Counted from the stretch's first letter, positions 47,640 to 57,267 are shown. The stretch: 64,000 bases of DNA from Methanobacterium bryantii (GCF_002287175.1 NZ_LMVM01000037.1:62001-126000); one strand, 5' to 3'. Notes: generated from the sequence alone by a model not told the origin. Translations and numbers: made by a program.

Positions 47640-48488
47640 TTAAGGCTTTGGATAAACATATACATAAACGCTGTAATTTTCACCCTGTTCTGATAACTCT
47701 TTTTCAAATCCTATTGGATTTTTTATGTTATAACCTGGATCGTATACGAAACAATATAATTCTTCTATTTGGGGATGTTCTTTATAGGAATGTATGTCAA
47801 TTTTTAGTTGTTCACTCATTTTTTTTGTAGAATTTTTCTTTGTATATGATGCTGCAGTGGTTGATTTAATTTCAATACCAATTGATTCATCTTTCATTAT
47901 AAAGTCTATAAGAGAATTAGAACCTGCACTACTAGGAACAGATTCTTCATCATTTATATTATCAAAAAATAACCATAATAAACTATGCATCAAGTCTTGA
48001 ACATCGTATTCATCGTCGATCTCTAGTGTTTCCCTGTCATCATGTCTTATTAATAATTGTTGTGATACCAAATGGAACTTTTTAAATAAATGTTCAAGTA
48101 CATCTTTATTTGTAGATTGAATTTTTGTAGTAGAGTCAATTTCTGATTTATCTTTTTTCTTTGTAATACAATCTTTTAACAGTCTAATGTTATATTTTAT
48201 TTCTCCATGTTTATTTATTTCAGTAGAAGATACATCATACTTCATATTTTTAGTAGCTAATGCGCTAAGAACGCCTCCTACGGCACTGGACATGAAATTA
48301 CCTTTATCATATGGTGCTACTTCTTGTATTCTGTTTATTGATGTACAAAGGCCTAAAGAGTGGACTTCTTTAAGTATTTTGTTAAATTCTATTCGATGAA
48401 ATTCATATGAATCATGATTTCCGTTAGTATAAGTCTCATTAACCTCTTGATATAATCCGTATATCCTATCCTTTAATTCATTTAACAT
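47640..48488 (-). CDS. PD-(D/E)XK nuclease-domain protein
   Basis: 282 residues from ATG 48488 (GAGTGAT before it; a longer start adds 12 residues). The C-terminal half has a restriction-endonuclease-like core: VPSSAGSNSLIDFIMKDESI then GIEIKST, giving D195, E206 and K208, followed by EQLKIDIHSYKEHPQIEELYCFVYDP. This resembles PD-(D/E)XK proteins in which Gln-Leu and a Tyr-x-x-His-Pro segment follow the core. The N-terminal half is helical. It lies 60 bp downstream of the ABC-3C ATPase gene on the same strand, so it is a likely extra effector of that system. Confidence 0.85.
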   Translation of the reverse strand: MLNELKDRIYGLYQEVNETYTNGNHDSYEFHRIEFNKILKEVHSLGLCTSINRIQEVAPYDKGNFMSSAVGGVLSALATKNMKYDVSSTEINKHGEIKYNIRLLKDCITKKKDKSEIDSTTKIQSTNKDVLEHLFKKFHLVSQQLLIRHDDRETLEIDDEYDVQDLMHSLLWLFFDNINDEESVPSSAGSNSLIDFIMKDESIGIEIKSTTAASYTKKNSTKKMSEQLKIDIHSYKEHPQIEELYCFVYDPGYNIKNPIGFEKELSEQGENYSVYVYVYPKP

Positions 48489-48548
48489 ATAATCACTCAA
48501 AATTGAAAATAATAATTTTATCAATGAATTTTAATCTTATTTTATATC

Positions 48549-50456
48549 TCAATCTGATTTGGTCCATTCTTCTGGCACTAACTTTTTTTCAGAATCCCAT
48601 CTGTCAATTATACGTTCTTGGAAAAATTTATCTTCAAAATCAGCATGATCTGTGACAATTATCTGGAAATCTGGCCTAATTTCTTTGATGAATTTATATA
48701 AAAGTTTATAAATATCTAAAACATCTTCATGTTCTCTTTCTTTCTTTTCTTTACTCGCATTTTCGGGTATGAAATTGCTTTGTGATGGTTGATCTATATA
48801 AAGAAATCTGGGAACTGGTCTATTATTCTCTACAAACCATTTGTGAAGAGCTAAGTGTGTAAGTATATGGTAACCTCTATGTGTTGCACTACTACCTATT
48901 TTAGACATTGGACGTGGACCTTTTTCAAAATGAACTAATAATGTTAATTTTTTGTAGTCAAAAGATAATGGACATTCCGGATGTTGTAAGTTTAAGAATT
49001 TAGCCCAATTATTTATGCTTTTGTTTATCTCCTCTAAAATTTTTTGCATACGTTCATTGTATTTTTTAGGGTCTGTTTCTTCTTTCAGATGAGATATTCT
49101 ATCATTTATTTCATCGATTTCGAGCTGGAGATCTACATCTTCTACTAAATCAGAAATACTATCGACGTAAAGATCAATCTGGCCTCTTAAATAAATCTTT
49201 TTTTCTGAATTTTCTTTAAGTCTTTTAAGCCTTAAGTTAGAATCTTGTATTTTTTTTCTAGACATTCTATTTTCTTTTAGTTTCAATTCAAGATTGTATT
49301 TTTTATTTTTAAGATCTTCTAAAACTTTTTGCATTTGTGGAGAATTTTCTTCAACATCTCTAATTTGAGATTCTAATTGTTTTGAAGATTTTTTTAATTG
49401 TTCTAATGATGGAATTTTTTTGTCATTTATTTTTGATTCGCAAATGGGACAATAATTAATATTATTGTGATTATCTTCAAATAATTCAATACTTTTAATT
49501 TTTAATAATTGTGAATTTGCTTCATTGGAAAAACCACTTTGATAAGTATTAAGTTCTTCTATAGACTTTATTTCTCGCCTAGTTCTGTTTAATTCGTTCC
49601 TTAAATCATTATTCTCTTCAATTAGTTTATCAAAAACTTCATTATGTTCATTAAAGTCTTCATGATACTCAATAGGCATATCTCGTATTTTATTGAGCAT
49701 TTTAACACAGTTTTCCCAAGTATCTGGGACAAAACTAATACTAGTGAGCCCAATATTTTGAGCCTCTAAAATTAAATTTTTAGCAAGGCTTAAATCTGCT
49801 CCTCTGACGGCTTCAAATTCAGATTGTTTTCTAAGTAGAAGTTTTAACCGTTTTTTTTGTTTTTTAAGTTCTTTAATCTTTTTTATTAAATCATCACTGT
49901 AAGCATCAAGAAAATAGGGCAGAGTCAACTTCATATCATTAACTGCGAAAGTATCTTGTTTGTGAAATAGAAATTTATTAGTTGTAAGTTCACTTTCTTC
50001 TTGGAAATTATAATATAGTGAATGTCTTATATTAGCTGGAAATTTCTTTCCAGAATTTGATTCTTGTATATTATTATCTATTCCACATAATTGTGTTAAT
50101 AATGCTGTTAAGACATCTAAATTGCCTATTTTTTCTAATTCAGAGTAAGGGGGTATTTCTAATTCTGACTGAACTTTATAAAATATTTCTTCGGAAGATT
50201 TTTTATCATCCGTTGGTATTTTTCTAGCTACAAAAGCTTGACCATTTTTTAATTGAAGCTTTAATCCTACCCAATCTACATTATCGATAGTAGGCCCTTC
50301 AGGAATTCTACAATCACCACTTCCTAAGCAATATTCAGTTATCCCTATCAATGCAGTTTTACCTGTTCCACCGAGACCCGTTATTATATTTAAATCTCCT
50401 AATTTGAATTTTATGGAGTTTTGATCTCCTTTATGGTTATATAACACTATTTCCAT
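48549..50456 (-). CDS. ABC-3C system ATPase (DUF3732, Rad50/SMC-like with zinc hook)
   Basis: 635 residues from ATG 50456. Walker A NIITGLGGTGKTALIGITEY (K33) is near the N-terminus. A long coiled coil spans about 200-480, with a central zinc-hook-like YCPICESKI (C336, C339). The C-terminal part has LYIDQPSQSNFIPENA (Walker B-type D) and IIVTDHADF with the conserved His. This is the DUF3732 ATPase of the ABC-three-component defence family. Only 11 bp separate it from the middle-component gene. The region is very AT-rich, like the rest of the island. Confidence 0.92.
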   Translation of the reverse strand: MEIVLYNHKGDQNSIKFKLGDLNIITGLGGTGKTALIGITEYCLGSGDCRIPEGPTIDNVDWVGLKLQLKNGQAFVARKIPTDDKKSSEEIFYKVQSELEIPPYSELEKIGNLDVLTALLTQLCGIDNNIQESNSGKKFPANIRHSLYYNFQEESELTTNKFLFHKQDTFAVNDMKLTLPYFLDAYSDDLIKKIKELKKQKKRLKLLLRKQSEFEAVRGADLSLAKNLILEAQNIGLTSISFVPDTWENCVKMLNKIRDMPIEYHEDFNEHNEVFDKLIEENNDLRNELNRTRREIKSIEELNTYQSGFSNEANSQLLKIKSIELFEDNHNNINYCPICESKINDKKIPSLEQLKKSSKQLESQIRDVEENSPQMQKVLEDLKNKKYNLELKLKENRMSRKKIQDSNLRLKRLKENSEKKIYLRGQIDLYVDSISDLVEDVDLQLEIDEINDRISHLKEETDPKKYNERMQKILEEINKSINNWAKFLNLQHPECPLSFDYKKLTLLVHFEKGPRPMSKIGSSATHRGYHILTHLALHKWFVENNRPVPRFLYIDQPSQSNFIPENASKEKKEREHEDVLDIYKLLYKFIKEIRPDFQIIVTDHADFEDKFFQERIIDRWDSEKKLVPEEWTKSD

Positions 50457-50467
50457 TATTTGAAAAG

Positions 50468-50962
50468 TTATGGTCTGACCCCCCACATTGTCATGATGTT
50501 CTGGGCTGGCCCTGCCTTTGCAAACCACCTGCCAAGAAATCTTGAAGTTTTAATGCAATTATAAGCATCCCCTTTTAATTTTCGCATAGATTCATTTACC
50601 TTGGATTTTTCATTGCTTTTTAAATTACTATTCTCATCTAATTGTATCCATTTATGAGAAAATCCAAATAATAAAGCTTCTTTAGTAATGGGTTTTAATG
50701 AAATTGTTCTTTCAGGGAAAAGTATGCGAGATTCTTGATGTTTCAATATCCAAGGAGCTAAAGAAGTCCTTAAGTCAGGAAGCGAATTTCTTGTGGGGCG
50801 ATGTAATATAATAGGTAATATAATAAAAGATAAGGGAAATGGCATTCCTTTGTTATTATTAAACTCCATATAGCCAACAATTGAAGACGTGAGTATATTA
50901 CAGCAGAAAGCAGGATTAAACAAATAAGCTTCTTCTGGGGGACGTTGATTCCATGGTTTCAT
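50468..50962 (-). CDS. ABC-3C system middle component
   Basis: 164 residues from ATG 50962 (AGTGAATTTT before it), 5 bp after the stop of the upstream gene. Typical middle-component features are WNQRPPEEAYLFNPAFCCNI at the start, the hydrophobic PLSFIILPIILHRPTRNSLP, and the end FLGRWFAKAGPAQNIMTMWGVRP. This protein links the nuclease/effector protein and the ABC ATPase in ABC-3C systems. A longer frame to 51016 overlaps the upstream gene and is rejected. Confidence 0.9.
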   Translation of the reverse strand: MKPWNQRPPEEAYLFNPAFCCNILTSSIVGYMEFNNNKGMPFPLSFIILPIILHRPTRNSLPDLRTSLAPWILKHQESRILFPERTISLKPITKEALLFGFSHKWIQLDENSNLKSNEKSKVNESMRKLKGDAYNCIKTSRFLGRWFAKAGPAQNIMTMWGVRP

Positions 50963-50967
50963 AAAAT

Positions 50968-52179
50968 TCACTTTTCTAATAAATACATCAATCTTTCTTT
51001 GAATTCGGGATGCCAACCAACATGAAGATCATCAGCAAGTTTTTGATAAGTGCCTCTAATTACATATGGTTCTGTACATTCTGGACGTATATAACATGAG
51101 GCTTTAGTCTCAACCCAGGAATATATGGCTCTAGCTGCTTTTTTCTTTTCTCTTTCTGAAGCAATTTCGCCCATTTCATCTTTTTGTTGCTCAAAAATAT
51201 ATTCCCATTCTTCCATCAACTTTTCTTCATATTTTTCTAGCTCACCTGGAAATAGAAAACCATCCTCAAGCCATATTGAACGTTGCTCATAAGCCCTATA
51301 ATAATTTTTAATAGCACGAAAAACTCTTTTATTGCTAACATTTATCATCTTTAATTGTTTAACAAAAATTCTATCATCATGGCTGGAATCATCGACTAAC
51401 CAGCTTAATCTTTCTTCTATTTCATCATCATCGATAGGTAAGCTATCTTCTTTAAATTGATCGCGTAGAGAAGACATTTGTCCAAGAATTTCTGAACTTG
51501 AAATATTTATTTTCTTTTCAGGCAGTACATGTTCACATACTCTTCTAATCCACCAACCCTCGAGTCTTTTCAAAAAAGAATCCCAATCCTTTTTATTTGC
51601 AGCAGGTATAATTTCTTGAATAAGCAACTTGTCTAGATCTAAAATAGAGGGTGCAGAATCAATAACAAATATATTACTTAACAATTTTTCTTTTTCACTT
51701 TCTGAAAGGGATCTAAACGCTTTATACCCTGGAAGATTAGTTTCATTTGTTTTTTCAGAGGATATTTCATTAAATGCTTTTAATACTTCTTTAATATCCC
51801 TTAAATCATCATCTGACTTCAAATATTTTATAATTGTGTTATTTGGGACTTCAGCAGTAGTTATGAGGAAAAAATTGGAGTTTATGGGTATAGTATTGTT
51901 TTTTATCCCTTCACCCCATATGCGAATACTTTTCCAAAGTTCTTTGGAACGATCTGTTAATCTAGTTTCTTCTCTTAAGTGATGTTTTGTTTGTAGAATC
52001 TCCATGGGTTTAAATTCTTGGTGAAATACTACATCATCTAATGTTTCTATTGAAATTGAAAATTCATCATATAATCTATCTTTAATTTTAACTAAACTAT
52101 TATACAATGCATATCTAACTTGATACATATATCCTAAATAAGAAGCATTAGCGCTAAATTTAGATGTTTTATTTCCCAT
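50968..52179 (-). CDS. ABC-3C system effector-type protein with nuclease-like N-terminus
   Basis: 403 residues. The N-terminus SANASYLGYMYQVRYALYNSL, then ISIETLDDVVFH, MEILQTKHHLREET, LTDRSKELWKSIRIWGE and FFLITTAEVPNNT, matches the Cap4/ABC-3C dsDNA endonuclease-like fold, with D in LDDV and E-x-(Q/T)-K in EILQTKHH as the candidate catalytic residues. The rest is helical and ends in DDLHVGWHPEFKERLMYLLEK, typical of ABC-3C effectors. It is the first gene of the ABC-3C operon, divergent from the OLD-nuclease operon, with about 450 bp between. Confidence 0.88.
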   Translation of the reverse strand: MGNKTSKFSANASYLGYMYQVRYALYNSLVKIKDRLYDEFSISIETLDDVVFHQEFKPMEILQTKHHLREETRLTDRSKELWKSIRIWGEGIKNNTIPINSNFFLITTAEVPNNTIIKYLKSDDDLRDIKEVLKAFNEISSEKTNETNLPGYKAFRSLSESEKEKLLSNIFVIDSAPSILDLDKLLIQEIIPAANKKDWDSFLKRLEGWWIRRVCEHVLPEKKINISSSEILGQMSSLRDQFKEDSLPIDDDEIEERLSWLVDDSSHDDRIFVKQLKMINVSNKRVFRAIKNYYRAYEQRSIWLEDGFLFPGELEKYEEKLMEEWEYIFEQQKDEMGEIASEREKKKAARAIYSWVETKASCYIRPECTEPYVIRGTYQKLADDLHVGWHPEFKERLMYLLEK

Positions 52180-52633
52180 ATTATCTGCTCAAAAGGATTA
52201 CTAAATAAAGAGTAGGTAAATCATACTTATAAATTAATATGATTTTAATTTTAGGTTGGATTGTATTATTAAAAATAAAAAGTTAGTTAAGAATAAACTG
52301 GAAAGTACTTAAAGTGAATAAGGGAGACGTATTCTCTTATAACCGATTGGAATTTTTATTTTTTAGTATAAAATGAATTAAGAAAAGGATTGAAAAAGAA
52401 TAATTATATTTCACTCTTCTAATTATATAGTAAGGCATGTAAAAAGAGTTTAACTTAACAATGATTCTTCCTTTTTCTTTATAGTTACGTAAAAATTAGT
52501 ATTAGACATTAACTCTTTCAAAATGAGCTATTAATATCTTGAGACTAAAATAAAAACAATATAAATTCAAATAATAAAAAATATGGTTAAATGATGAGTA
52601 ATCTTTTAATATAACCTTTTCTTATTCTTATTT
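52180..52633. other. Divergent promoter region of two defence operons
   Basis: About 450 bp, A/T-rich. Toward the minus-strand operon, a TATA-like TTTATAAGTATG (reading on the minus strand) lies near 52225-52236. Toward the plus-strand operon, TTTTAATATAACC at 52605-52617 is about 25 bp before the ATG of the OLD gene, with no RBS, which suggests leaderless transcription. No open frame with an RBS was seen. Confidence 0.45.
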
Positions 52634-54616
52634 ATGGGAACTATAATTAAGGAAATAAAGATATCTGATGATTCATATTCTTTTATTTCTGAGGGGAAAG
52701 AAGGAGATGTTTTAAAGAATTTATCCAAGATTAACATTTTTGTTGGGCAAAATAACTCTGGTAAAAGTCGGTTTTTAAGATCTATAGTTAAAAATCGTGA
52801 TCTTAAGTACTTACCAAATAATAATGATTATATTGAAATTAATGAATTTATCCGCCGATTAAACGATGCAATTCAAAAATTTATTTATAAACATAAACGT
52901 CTGCTTAATTCGCAGTATATGCAAAAATTAAATTCAAAATTACATGAAGTAACTGAAATTGAGTATTTAGAATATGGGGAAAATCATTTAATCTCTCTTT
53001 TTGAACTCAATGATTTAATAAAAAGTTTAGATGTCACTAGTTATTCAAATACAGATCCAGAAGAAATGGGTATGAGAAATGATATAGAAGTATCCTTAAA
53101 CACTGATTTAGAGGAAAATGTACATTTAGCAGAACCTCTAGGAAAAGAACTAATAAATATCTTAGATAAATGTTCATCCAGTTTAGAAAAACCTTTAAAA
53201 GACTATAATTTTGATTTTGAATTTAATAAAATTTATATTCCTATTTTAAGAGGGTCACGCACAATTAATTTAGGAGTAAATACTAGAAATTATAATTATA
53301 AAGATATGAAGGATTATTCTCTTCCTTATGATATAGATAGTGATTTATATAAATTTCGTACTTTATTAGATTATTTTGCCTCAGAAGTCGAAGAAGATCC
53401 TTCATTTTCAGACACGGTATTTACAGGACTTAGTACGTATGATGCAGTTAGAAATCATAAAGTTAGTGAAGATGAGGAAAAACAAGATTTAATGGATGAG
53501 TTTGAGGAGTACTTGTCTGAAAATTTTTTTGTGAATGAAAAAGTCAAAATCACTTCTGCTGATGATGAAAATGGGAATAAAAAAGATGTTATCATAGTCA
53601 AAATAGGAAACGAAAGAGGAAAACCCATTTATGATCTTGGTGATGGAATTCAATCAATAATTACTATAACTTTGCCTCTATTCCTCATAAAAGATAAAAT
53701 TAAAGGCAATGAGAATGTATTAGTTTTTATAGAAGAACCAGAACATCTTTTGCACCCAAGTTTACAGCGAAAATTAATTGAAACATTTAATGATGAACGT
53801 TTTAAAGGATTTCAATTCTTTTTTACAACTCATTCTAACCATTTCCTGGATATTTCGTTAGATTTTGAAGGTATTTCAATGTTTACAGTGAGTAAACACT
53901 TAGATGATTATAATAACTCTAAATTTCTGGTTAAAAATGTTGATTTTGGAGATAATAATCTATTGAACTTATTAGGCATTAGAAGTTCATCAGTTTTCCT
54001 TACAAACTGTAATATTTGGGTAGAAGGGATTACAGATGTCCTTTATCTCAGGCGATTCTTTAATATTTATCAAGACTATATGAAAAAGAAAAATAAAAAT
54101 TTTAAAAAATTTGATGAAGATCGACATTATTCTTTTTATGTGTATAATGGCAGTGATATTACTAATTTACTAGATTTAAGCATAGATACTGATGATCGGA
54201 GACTTAACAGACTTTTAGTTGTAAGGGATGGGGATACAGAGAAAGTAAAACATAAAAAAGCAGAAAATGACGAATTAAAAAATAAATTAAGCAATAAATT
54301 TAAGTTACTTGACTGCTGGGAAGTCGAAAACCTTTTAGCTGAACATGTAATTCTTAAAACATTAGAAAAAGATAAAAGATATAGAAATAAGATTTCAAAT
54401 AAAACATTTAAACCAAAAGAGTATAAAAATGGGGATTTAGGAGATTTCATAAAAGTAAATGTTTGTGGAAATCAAATAGGGTGGAATCCTATTAAAAAGA
54501 AGAAAAAATTTTATGAAAGAGTAGAAAAAAATATTGTAGATTGGGATGACCTTTCAAAGGGTATGCGAGAATTATGCGATGAAATTCATAATTTTATAAA
54601 AGAAAATAATTTATGA
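52634..54616 (+). CDS. OLD-family ATP-dependent nuclease (AAA ATPase plus TOPRIM)
   Basis: 660 residues. ABC-type ATPase part: Walker A NIFVGQNNSGKSRFLRS (K44), a large helical insertion, signature-like YDLGDGIQSIITITLPLFL, Walker B NVLVFIEEPEHLLHPSLQ and H-loop FFTTHSNHFLDISLD. TOPRIM nuclease part: E464 in CNIWVEGITDVLYLRRFF and D532-x-D534 in LLVVRDGDTEK, then CWEVENLLAEHVI. OLD nucleases include GajA and Paris- or retron-linked effectors. No UvrD-type helicase follows, so this is not Gabija. The start lacks an RBS and is probably leaderless. It heads a three-gene operon with a zinc-ribbon protein and a TFE-domain protein. Confidence 0.92.
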   Translation: MGTIIKEIKISDDSYSFISEGKEGDVLKNLSKINIFVGQNNSGKSRFLRSIVKNRDLKYLPNNNDYIEINEFIRRLNDAIQKFIYKHKRLLNSQYMQKLNSKLHEVTEIEYLEYGENHLISLFELNDLIKSLDVTSYSNTDPEEMGMRNDIEVSLNTDLEENVHLAEPLGKELINILDKCSSSLEKPLKDYNFDFEFNKIYIPILRGSRTINLGVNTRNYNYKDMKDYSLPYDIDSDLYKFRTLLDYFASEVEEDPSFSDTVFTGLSTYDAVRNHKVSEDEEKQDLMDEFEEYLSENFFVNEKVKITSADDENGNKKDVIIVKIGNERGKPIYDLGDGIQSIITITLPLFLIKDKIKGNENVLVFIEEPEHLLHPSLQRKLIETFNDERFKGFQFFFTTHSNHFLDISLDFEGISMFTVSKHLDDYNNSKFLVKNVDFGDNNLLNLLGIRSSSVFLTNCNIWVEGITDVLYLRRFFNIYQDYMKKKNKNFKKFDEDRHYSFYVYNGSDITNLLDLSIDTDDRRLNRLLVVRDGDTEKVKHKKAENDELKNKLSNKFKLLDCWEVENLLAEHVILKTLEKDKRYRNKISNKTFKPKEYKNGDLGDFIKVNVCGNQIGWNPIKKKKKFYERVEKNIVDWDDLSKGMRELCDEIHNFIKENNL

Positions 54617-54763
54617 TTCATATAAAAATAATTAGTATCGTGTCTCCTTTTCTCTAAACGATAGCGAAACTTAAGTTAATTTAAAATCATCATGAATTTA
54701 AACAAAAAATCCAAAATCAGATTCATCAGGACAATATTACAATACAGTTTATTAAGTGATAAA

Positions 54764-55729
54764 ATGTGGAAATGTAAAGAGTGTGGTGATAGCATCAATC
54801 CACCAAGTGATATATGTACTATTTGTGGTAAACCTACTGCAATTTATTCAAATATTGTTTTTGCGAGTGAGGATGAACCTGAACTGAAAAACCGCTTTTC
54901 AAAATGTGAAGCTGAATATCAAAATACCGGAAAAAAACATTATTGTGATGAATTAATTAAATTTTTGGAAGAAAATATTTCTGTTTCTATTAACATGCGC
55001 CCAGAATCATTAATCAATATTCTTTCAGATCCTAGAATTAGGTATGTAAATCTTCATGACAATATTAGGGCTAAAGCAATTGAGAATCTTGACTCACGCA
55101 TCATTGCAAAACGTCTTATGGTAGATTCTGTTTTTGGGATTGATGGTGATAAGATTAATTATGGGGCTTTAAATCTTGGTACTATTGGACTAATTTCTTA
55201 TGGAAAATGCTGTGTCTTCCTCAAAAATGAAGAGATTTCAAATAGAGTCTCATTTTTAGAAGAAAACTCATTCAGTTATGTAAAGGGTTCATGGCCGTCA
55301 ATAAATCTTAGTATACCTTATGGAATACGTGCTCTCTGGCATACTGTGGCTATACTTACACTTGTAAAACACCATAAAGAATTTTTAAGCTCTAAGTTAA
55401 ATAAAGAGGTAATTTCTAATATGATCTTATTTTCTGAAGTGAATAGAAAGAGTGATAGATATATTGAAGCTCAAATTTGCCCTCCAATTATTCTTAGTAC
55501 TATTGACAAGGTTTTATATTATGAAACTGAAATTCCTCCTGAAATGGCAAGGCTTGTAAATTCATATTATAAATCAAAAACTTCTATTAAAAAAAAAGAT
55601 TTAATAAAATTATGTGCATCTATTGATGAAGAATATCTTGGAGATTTATTGTCTTTTGAAAGTAAGATTAAAAAACTGGATATAGAATTTGAGGTTGTTG
55701 AAATAGCATCAAAGGAGAGTTCTTTATGA
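54764..55729 (+). CDS. Zinc-ribbon protein of unknown function in the OLD/TFE operon
   Basis: 321 residues from ATG 54764 (AGTGATAA before it; an upstream ATG at 54692 adds 24 residues). The N-terminal zinc ribbon MWKCKECGDSINPPSDICTI has C4, C7, C18 and C21. The remainder is an alpha-helical domain I do not recognise: RYVNLHDNIRAKAIENLDSR, LNLGTIGLISYGKCCVFLK, IPYGIRALWHTVAILTLVKH, QICPPIILSTIDKVLYYETE. Its stop overlaps the start of the next gene by 4 bp (ATGA), so the two proteins are translationally coupled and probably act together. The AT-rich composition matches the neighbours. Confidence 0.8.
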   Translation: MWKCKECGDSINPPSDICTICGKPTAIYSNIVFASEDEPELKNRFSKCEAEYQNTGKKHYCDELIKFLEENISVSINMRPESLINILSDPRIRYVNLHDNIRAKAIENLDSRIIAKRLMVDSVFGIDGDKINYGALNLGTIGLISYGKCCVFLKNEEISNRVSFLEENSFSYVKGSWPSINLSIPYGIRALWHTVAILTLVKHHKEFLSSKLNKEVISNMILFSEVNRKSDRYIEAQICPPIILSTIDKVLYYETEIPPEMARLVNSYYKSKTSIKKKDLIKLCASIDEEYLGDLLSFESKIKKLDIEFEVVEIASKESSL

Positions 55730-57132
55730 GTTCAAATCTTCAGCAAGTACACTCAGAATCTAATAAACCTTTAAATGTTTCTCATAAATCTGAATTATTT
55801 TTATTAATTTCATTTGCACCCTCAACAGGTATTGGATTTTACGAATTAGAACATAAAAATTATCAATTTGACTTGGTAACTGAAGAATATTCTATTTTAT
55901 TAGATGAATCCGCACTTGCTGCCCAATACATGGAGTTTGATCAAATTAAATTTGAATTATATTTTTATAATTTAGAACAATTAATATCATTTGCAAGTGA
56001 ACATTATCTAAGAGATAAAAAAAACACATATTACTCTTTAATTTTCACCCAAAATATAAATAAAGACTTATTTAATAAAACACTAATCCTTTTAAATGAT
56101 AATGAATTTCAGAACATAGAGGTATCTAAAAAATTAATTTCTATATTGAAAGAAACTGCCAAGCCTGAATATGTTATTTCCGTACTTCAGAATTCATCAT
56201 TTTTAGGACTTAATAATGTCAAAAAATGCTTAGCAGAAGAATTTAACCAAGTTATTTTCTCTAGCCAAGTATTAACAAAATTATCACTTATACTTCCATT
56301 TAATGCAGAAAATATTTTAGCACTCTTATTGGAATATATGGAAATTACAGAAATAATTCCCGAGTTGCCATCTGATGCATTAGAAGTTTTATTTAGAGTT
56401 ATTAAAAACAATTCTGAAGAATTTAGTACGCAAGCCCTCATTTCAGTTAAAAAAATAAATGAATTATTTAAATTTCAATTACTCAATGAAAAAGAATATG
56501 AAAATCTTTCAGAATATAATGAAAGATCGAAAGACCTTAAATTAACTAGACAAGCTGTAGATAGTACGGATGAAATAATTAATAGTCTTATAACTCAAGA
56601 ATTAGTTAAATATTTTATATCTAAAAAAGAAGTTGAAATATTTAATGAATCTTTTAAAGATTTAATTTATGAAATTACTGAAGACAATAAAAATAGTATT
56701 TCAATTATAGAGTGTCTTTTAAAAGGTAAAATCACTGATGAAGAAATTTCTGAAGATATTGAATTAAGATTGAATGTTGTAAGAAGAATCTTGTATAATC
56801 TTTACGATGCGGGACTTGTAAATTATAAAAGGAGTAAAGATCCAGAAACTCAGTGGTATACATATAACTGGAAATTAGAAAAAGAAAACATTGTTAAAAC
56901 TGTTATGGATAAATATGAATCTCCTTTTGAAGAGATAAAAGGATCCCTCGTGTATGAGGATAATATGTTCTTCGCATGTGTAAATGGACATATATTCAAC
57001 TTTGAAGAGGCATCTAAATATAATTTTATATGTCCCGACTGCAATAAACCACTTAATTATCAGGATAACTCTTTTCTAATTGCAGAGTTGAAGAAGGAAA
57101 TTATGGATAGCAATGAAAAGTTTAAAGAATGA
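55726..57132 (+). CDS. Protein with C-terminal TFE (TFIIE-alpha) domain in a defence operon
   Basis: 468 residues. Residues 1 to about 320 are mostly helical and unrecognised (LFLLISFAPSTGIGFYELEH at the start, then helical repeats). The C-terminal 145 residues match archaeal transcription factor E: winged helix SIIECLLKGKITDEEISEDI, LRLNVVRRILYNLYDAGLV, DPETQWYTYNWKLEKENI, then a zinc ribbon with C418 and H422 (FFACVNGHIFNFEEA) and C436/C439 (FICPDCNKPLNY), ending in a helix AELKKEIMDSNEKF. The second ribbon Cys of TFE is replaced, leaving a C-H-C-C set. AAGGAG precedes the ATG. It ends the OLD operon. TFE normally helps RNA polymerase open promoters. Confidence 0.85.
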   Translation: MSSNLQQVHSESNKPLNVSHKSELFLLISFAPSTGIGFYELEHKNYQFDLVTEEYSILLDESALAAQYMEFDQIKFELYFYNLEQLISFASEHYLRDKKNTYYSLIFTQNINKDLFNKTLILLNDNEFQNIEVSKKLISILKETAKPEYVISVLQNSSFLGLNNVKKCLAEEFNQVIFSSQVLTKLSLILPFNAENILALLLEYMEITEIIPELPSDALEVLFRVIKNNSEEFSTQALISVKKINELFKFQLLNEKEYENLSEYNERSKDLKLTRQAVDSTDEIINSLITQELVKYFISKKEVEIFNESFKDLIYEITEDNKNSISIIECLLKGKITDEEISEDIELRLNVVRRILYNLYDAGLVNYKRSKDPETQWYTYNWKLEKENIVKTVMDKYESPFEEIKGSLVYEDNMFFACVNGHIFNFEEASKYNFICPDCNKPLNYQDNSFLIAELKKEIMDSNEKFKE

Positions 57133-57267
57133 TTTATTCAACATTCAAAGAATTCAAAATAAGAATTTATTAAGAATTTAAAAGTGAATTAAAATTAGAA
57201 TATATGAGTTTTCAGAGCTCAAAAACCTATTTCAATCATCACCAACCTTCAACTTTTCACTTCCCAA

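Noticed and set aside
52634..57132. Gabija system (GajA plus GajB)
   Set aside because: The first gene is OLD-like as GajA is, but neither downstream gene has UvrD/PcrA helicase motifs; they carry a zinc ribbon and a TFE domain instead.
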